Positions 60,062 to 64,000 of a DNA stretch of 64,000 nt are shown piece after piece (within the stretch, counting starts at the first letter, position 1; the number at the start of each line of letters is the position of its first letter). Position numbers and translations under genes: made by a program. The notes beneath the pieces were generated by a model. That model was given only the letters and a program-made list of their open reading frames with translations, searched no databases and was not told where the DNA came from. Source of the stretch: Holophaga sp. (GTDB taxonomy: Bacteria; Acidobacteriota; Holophagae; Holophagales; Holophagaceae); contig JARLGP010000131.1 in assembly GCA_031292735.1 (NCBI GenBank), positions 1-64,000 of the forward strand. Reading direction: 5' to 3'.

Positions 60062-60985
60062 GTGAACGCAGACTGCTGGATCATCTTGACCGAAAAGGGG
60101 CGCGCCGGCGGCATGCTGACGGCGGCCCGCAAGCTGGGCGGGAGCGTCACGGCGGCCGTGGTCGGGCCGCGCAGCCTGGCTGACGCGGTGGCCGCCGCCG
60201 GCCCCGACCGGGTGCTCTGGTTCGCCGCGGCCGGAGACGTTCCGGCCGAGGCCTTGGCCGGCCCGGTGGCCGAGGCGGTGAAGGCGGCGGCACCCCGGGT
60301 GGTGCTTTCCTCGGACGCGCCTTCAGGGCGAGTCCTGCTGGGCGCCGCTGCCGCCGCCATCGGCGCCGCCGTGGTCAGCCCGGTGCGCGGTCTGGCCCTG
60401 GACGCCGACCTCGTTCTGGCCAGCCGGCCCGCTGCCGATGGGCGGGTCATGGAGACCCTGGCGGCCTCCGGCGCCGTGGCCTGCATCTTTGACGGGGACG
60501 ATATCCCGGTGGCGGCGCCCACGCCGGCACCGGTGCAGGAAGCCCCGGCGGGCGCCCCGAACCCCGCCCTGCGCGTGCTGGAAACCCAGGCGGCCAGCGC
60601 CGACAGCGCCGGGCTGCTGACCGCCGCGCGGGTGGTGAGCGCCGGCCTGGGCATCCGCGCCAAGGACGACCTGAAGCTGGTGGAGGACCTGGCCGCAGCG
60701 GCCGGGGCCGAACTGGCCTGCTCCCTGCCGGTGTGCGACGACATGCGCTGGTTCGGCTCGACCCGCGTGGTGGGGTCCTCGCACAACCAGATCGCCCCCG
60801 ACTTCTACATCGCCGTGGGCATTTCCGGCCAGCCCCAGCACATGTCCGGGGTGCGCGACGCCAAGGTGGTGGTCGCCATCAACAACGACCCCGAGGCGCG
60901 GATCTTCAAGCACTGCGACTACGGCATCCTCGGCGACCTCTACAAGATCGTCCCGGCGCTCACGGCTGCGTTCCGGCAGGCCTGA
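60062..60985 (+). CDS. fixB: Electron transfer flavoprotein alpha subunit (FixB/EtfA-like)
   Basis: A 307-residue EtfA-type protein. The N-terminal half (CWIILTEKGRAGGMLTAARK) is the Etf alpha/beta domain. The C-terminal FAD domain is clear: VVSAGLGIRAKDDLKLVEDL, then AGAELACSLPVCDDMRWFGS, then VVGSSHNQIAPDFYIAVGIS, then GQPQHMSGVRDAKVVVAINN and DPEARIFKHCDYGILGDLYK. GTG at 60062 has AGGAGGA upstream. With EtfB, FixC and FixX it should form an electron-bifurcating or quinone-linked complex. Confidence 0.9.
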   Translation: MNADCWIILTEKGRAGGMLTAARKLGGSVTAAVVGPRSLADAVAAAGPDRVLWFAAAGDVPAEALAGPVAEAVKAAAPRVVLSSDAPSGRVLLGAAAAAIGAAVVSPVRGLALDADLVLASRPAADGRVMETLAASGAVACIFDGDDIPVAAPTPAPVQEAPAGAPNPALRVLETQAASADSAGLLTAARVVSAGLGIRAKDDLKLVEDLAAAAGAELACSLPVCDDMRWFGSTRVVGSSHNQIAPDFYIAVGISGQPQHMSGVRDAKVVVAINNDPEARIFKHCDYGILGDLYKIVPALTAAFRQA

Positions 60986-61033
60986 GCCCGCTTCCCACCC
61001 GAAACCATCATCCAACCCTACGGAGAGAATCCC

Positions 61034-62515
61034 ATGGCAGAGAACAATCCCATCATCGACGCCGAGTATGATCTGGTCGTCATCGGCAGCGGCGGTTCCG
61101 GCAAGTCGGCGGCGCTCACCGCCGCCCAGGGCGGGCTCAGGGTGGCCGTGCTGGAGAAGATGAAGGAAACCGGCGGCACGTCCATCTATGCCGAGGGCAC
61201 CGCCGCCTTCGAGTCGAGCGAGCAGAAGGCGCGCAAGGCGCCCAAGGCGGCGGGCCAGCACTTCCCCACCCGGGAGGAGGGCTTCCGGCGCTACAGCGAC
61301 TACAGTCACCACCGGGCCAACCCCGACGTGGTCCGGATGCAGGTGAACAACACCGCCGAGACCATCGACATCATGAAATCCCTGGGCATCGAATACACCG
61401 ACGTGGACATCTACGCCTATGACCAGCCCAACGAGCTGTACACCTTCCACCGGCCGGAAGGCCTCGGCGCCCGGTGCCAGGAGCTGCTGCTGCGGGCCTG
61501 CATCAACGCCGGGGTGGACATCTTCACCGCCACCCCGGCCAAGCAGATCATCAAGAAGAACGGCGCGGTGGCCGGGGTCATGGCCACCGATTCGGACGGC
61601 AACGACATGCTCATCGCCTGCAAGGCGGTCATCCTGGCCACCGGCGGATTCGGCAACAACCCCGACCTGGTGCGGAAATACTCCTGGATGGCCCGCAACG
61701 CCGACTTCATGTACCGGTGCGTTCCCACCGAGAACACCGGCGACGGGCTGAACATGGCCCTGGAAGTGGGCGCCGACACCGAGAGCATCGGCGCCATCAT
61801 GCTGGTGCCCTGTGCCCGCAACAAGACCCTGGGCTCCCACGTGGGCGGCGCCGGTGCCCAGCCGGTGCTGTGGGTGAACAAGTTCGCCCAGCGTTTCGTG
61901 GGCGAGGAGATCGCGCTGAGTTTCGCCAACGCCGGCTACAACTTCGGCAAGCAGGTGGAAGGCAAGGTCTGCGCCATCCTCGACGCCGAGATGGTGCGGC
62001 ACCTGATGGAAGAGGGCTCGGACATCGGCCAGGGCGACTTCATCCCCTACCACATGAAGCTGAACCGCCTGCAGGCCGAGCTGGATCAGGACGTGGCCGA
62101 TGGCCTCGCCTGGAAGGGCGACACCATCGAGGGCCTGGCCAAAGCCATGGGCTTCGATCCGGCGGTGTTCGGCAAGACCGTGGCCGACTACAACGGGTAC
62201 TGCGACAAGGGCCACGACCCGGTGTTCTTCAAGCCCGCCAAATACCTCCGCGCGGTGTGCAAGGCCCCGTTCTATGCCATCGACATGGTGCCGAGCCTGC
62301 TGGTCTCCGACGGCGGCATCCGGGTCAACGGCGACCTCCAGGTCACCGACCCGGACTACAAGCCCATCCCGGGCCTGTACGCGGTCGGCAACGACGCCAG
62401 CGGCCTCTATGGCGACACCTACAACCTGGACGTGCCCGGCACCGCCAACGGTTTCGCCCACGCCTCGGGCCGGGTGGCCGCCCGGCACGTGCTCGAGACC
62501 CTCAAGGACAAGTAG
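61034..62515 (+). CDS. FAD-dependent oxidoreductase of the fumarate reductase/KstD superfamily
   Basis: A 493-residue soluble flavoprotein. The FAD motif is YDLVVIGSGGSGKSAALTAA; ETGGTSIYAEGTAAF and NKFAQRFVGEE follow the FrdA/urocanate reductase pattern; the end GLYAVGNDASGLYGDTYNLD then VPGTANGFAHASGRVAA binds FAD. No heme, FMN or Tat region is present, so it is cytoplasmic and depends on another protein for electrons. Family members reduce C=C bonds next to a carbonyl (fumarate, urocanate, enoates, 3-ketosteroids). Lying between EtfA and FixC, it probably is the terminal reductase fed by this Etf. GGAGAG precedes the ATG. Confidence 0.88.
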   Translation: MAENNPIIDAEYDLVVIGSGGSGKSAALTAAQGGLRVAVLEKMKETGGTSIYAEGTAAFESSEQKARKAPKAAGQHFPTREEGFRRYSDYSHHRANPDVVRMQVNNTAETIDIMKSLGIEYTDVDIYAYDQPNELYTFHRPEGLGARCQELLLRACINAGVDIFTATPAKQIIKKNGAVAGVMATDSDGNDMLIACKAVILATGGFGNNPDLVRKYSWMARNADFMYRCVPTENTGDGLNMALEVGADTESIGAIMLVPCARNKTLGSHVGGAGAQPVLWVNKFAQRFVGEEIALSFANAGYNFGKQVEGKVCAILDAEMVRHLMEEGSDIGQGDFIPYHMKLNRLQAELDQDVADGLAWKGDTIEGLAKAMGFDPAVFGKTVADYNGYCDKGHDPVFFKPAKYLRAVCKAPFYAIDMVPSLLVSDGGIRVNGDLQVTDPDYKPIPGLYAVGNDASGLYGDTYNLDVPGTANGFAHASGRVAARHVLETLKDK

Positions 62516-62569
62516 CGCCTCCCACCCTGCCGCCCGCGCCTGACAATTTAATTAAGGAGATTTCCGACC

Positions 62570-63880
62570 ATGACCGGAGAAGGTGAAGCATCCGAAGTCG
62601 ATTTCGACGTCATCGTCGTCGGGGCCGGCGTGGCTGGGTGCGTCACGGCCCACCAACTGGCCGGCAAGGGGCGTTCCGTGCTGCTCGCCGAGCGCGGCCC
62701 CAAGCCTGGCAGCAAGAACCTGTCGGGCGGGGTGTTCTACTGCCGGGTGATGGAACAGGTCCTGCCCGGCTTCGTGGAGCGGGCGCCCATCGAGCGCCGG
62801 ATCACCCGAAACTGCCTGAGCTTCCTGTCGCCCACCGCGTTCGTGAACCTGGACTACGGCGACCGGCGGCTGGCCCAGCCGGTGACCGCGGTGACCGTGC
62901 TCCGGTCCAAGCTGGACGAATGGTTGGCCGGCCAATGCGAAGAGGCCGGGGTCACCCTGATGCCTGGGGTGAAGGTGGATACCCTGGTGCGCCAGGGCGA
63001 CCGGGTGACGGGGATCCGGGCCGGGGACGACGAACTCCGCTGCCACGTGGTGGTGGCGGCCGACGGGGTGAATTCGTTCCTGTGCCAGGATGCCGGGATC
63101 CGGGCCAAGGAGCCCCCCAGGCATCTGGCCGTGGGGGTGAAGTCGGTGATCCGGCTGCCCCGCCAGGTGCTCGAGGAGCGTTTCCACCTGACCGGGGACG
63201 AAGGGGCCGCCTATGCGGTGGTGGGCGACTGCACCAACGGCATCGGCGGCGGCGGGTTCCTCTATACCAACCTGGATTCGGTGTCCGTGGGGGTGGTGCT
63301 GCGCCTGGACGACCTGGAGGCCCAGGGGGGAACCTCCTCGGACCTGCACGACCGGTTCCTGAACCACCCCGCGCTCGAGCCGCTCCTCCGGGGCGGCGAA
63401 CTGCTGGAATACGGCTGCCACCTGGTGGTCGAAGGCGGCCAGGCGATGGTCCACGACTTGACCCGCCCAGGCCTGGTGGTGGTGGGCGACGCCGCCGGAT
63501 TCACCCTGAACACCGGGTTCACGGTGCGGGGCATGGATCTGGCGGCGGGGTCGGGGATCGCCGCGGCCAAGGCCATCGATGCCGCCCTGGCCGCGGGCGA
63601 CGTTTCCCAGGCCAGCCTGGATCAGTACCGAACCGAACTGGACCGGACCTTCGTCGGGCTGGACCTGGCCACCTACGCCAAGGCCCCCGGGTTCCTGGAA
63701 AATCCGCGCATGTACGGGGACTATGGACGGCTTTTCAGCGACCTGCTGCACGGCATCTACAACCTGGACACCAGCCCGCGCCGGCACCTGGTGCCCACCG
63801 CCCTGGCCGCATTCCGGCAGTCGCCCCTCAAGGCCATGGGGATCGCCAAGGACCTGCTGGCCGCAGCGAGGGCATTATGA
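62570..63880 (+). CDS. fixC: FixC-like electron transfer flavoprotein-quinone oxidoreductase
   Basis: A 436-residue flavoprotein. The FAD motif FDVIVVGAGVAGCVTAHQLA, then LLAERGPKPGSKNLSGGVFY (FixC-typical), then VVVGDAAGFTLNTGFTVRGM and DLAAGSGIAAAKAI match the FixC/YdiS branch of Etf-quinone oxidoreductases. With FixX it takes electrons from EtfAB to quinone, or receives them in bifurcation. GGAGA precedes the ATG. Its ATGA overlaps the fixX start. Confidence 0.93.
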   Translation: MTGEGEASEVDFDVIVVGAGVAGCVTAHQLAGKGRSVLLAERGPKPGSKNLSGGVFYCRVMEQVLPGFVERAPIERRITRNCLSFLSPTAFVNLDYGDRRLAQPVTAVTVLRSKLDEWLAGQCEEAGVTLMPGVKVDTLVRQGDRVTGIRAGDDELRCHVVVAADGVNSFLCQDAGIRAKEPPRHLAVGVKSVIRLPRQVLEERFHLTGDEGAAYAVVGDCTNGIGGGGFLYTNLDSVSVGVVLRLDDLEAQGGTSSDLHDRFLNHPALEPLLRGGELLEYGCHLVVEGGQAMVHDLTRPGLVVVGDAAGFTLNTGFTVRGMDLAAGSGIAAAKAIDAALAAGDVSQASLDQYRTELDRTFVGLDLATYAKAPGFLENPRMYGDYGRLFSDLLHGIYNLDTSPRRHLVPTALAAFRQSPLKAMGIAKDLLAAARAL

Positions 63881-64000
63881 TCACAGATTCATTCGGAACC
63901 ATCACCGAGCGGTTGGACCGGAACCGTTATGAAACGGATGAGGAGCAATCCCACATCGAAGTCGACCAGGTGGCCGCCAGGGCCACCGGCGCCGGCCCGC
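63877..64000 (+). CDS. fixX: FixX-like ferredoxin, 5' part only
   Basis: The visible 41 residues (MITDSFGTITERLDRNRYET, then DEEQSHIEVDQVAARATGAG) match the FixX start (ERL..NRY..DEE..HIEV). FixX carries an Fe-S cluster for FixC. In the visible part the positions where many FixX proteins have the first CxxC hold Ala; enteric FixX proteins also lack cysteines there, and the main cluster cysteines would be past the window end. Overlaps fixC by four bases. Confidence 0.75.
   Translation, partial: MITDSFGTITERLDRNRYETDEEQSHIEVDQVAARATGAGP

Noticed and set aside
1..64000. CRISPR arrays, insertion sequences, rRNA genes
   Set aside because: No regularly spaced repeats of CRISPR length, transposase motifs with terminal repeats, or rRNA sequence were seen.

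Overview
ORGANISM. The window is GC-rich chromosomal DNA with dense genes on both strands and G/C-rich third codon positions, broken by AT-rich intergenic islands. The gene types suggest a Gram-negative, respiring soil or sediment bacterium: a type IV pilus/type II secretion-like ATPase beside a TonB-like protein, several lipoproteins with lipobox signals, secreted S9 and S53 peptidases, a periplasmic molybdenum hydroxylase, and an Etf/FixCX cluster. Together these resemble Acidobacteriota of the Holophagae (Geothrix-like) group. That placement is inference; no rRNA or tRNA gene was seen.

LAYOUT. 0-4.6 kb: end-truncated unknown gene, GspE/PilB-type ATPase with cyclic-di-GMP-type MshEN motifs, and a pseudokinase-TonB fusion. 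4.7-9.2 kb: membrane-anchored EEP hydrolase, azoreductase, SnoaL/NTF2-fold proteins, HxlR and LysR regulators, and a decayed gene fragment. 9.7-17.4 kb: secreted PAP2 phosphatase, small basic and coiled-coil proteins, a double-flavodoxin protein with its TetR repressor and two matching operators, old yellow enzyme, YtxH protein. 17.5-22.1 kb: periplasmic peroxiredoxin and a PaoABC-type aldehyde oxidoreductase. 22.4-36.6 kb: small secreted proteins, two large lipoproteins, prolyl oligopeptidase, B12 radical SAM protein, MFS/LysR pair, a lower-GC alpha/beta hydrolase, a DMT transporter. 36.6-43.2 kb: FAD/Fe-S D-lactate dehydrogenase-like protein, the MetQNI methionine importer, and a methionine-type aminotransferase. 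43.3-51.9 kb: CBS-PAS hybrid histidine kinase, a tandem pair of small putative DNA-binding proteins behind three phased TTGCAA boxes, NUDIX hydrolase, and a complete mksF-mksE-mksB condensin operon. 52-58 kb: DMT transporter, an S53 peptidase with PKD and dockerin-like modules coupled to a cohesin-like lipoprotein, and a Fic-fold protein with a destroyed active-site motif. 58.2-64 kb: a regulated operon of SDR, EtfB, EtfA, FrdA/KstD-like flavoprotein, FixC and FixX (cut by the window end).

HOW THE GENES WORK TOGETHER. Three candidate systems stand out. (1) The 58-64 kb operon joins a complete FixABCX electron-transfer module to a fumarate-reductase-like flavoprotein and a dehydrogenase. It looks like a dedicated route for driving reduction of an unsaturated substrate. 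(2) The S53 peptidase and the next lipoprotein share an ATGA overlap and appear to carry a dockerin/cohesin-like pair, suggesting a protease docked on the cell surface. (3) The MksFEB operon has no adjacent MksG/JetD nuclease gene. Many promoters and operators could be read directly, including two strong TTGAC(A/C)-N17-TATTCT promoters.
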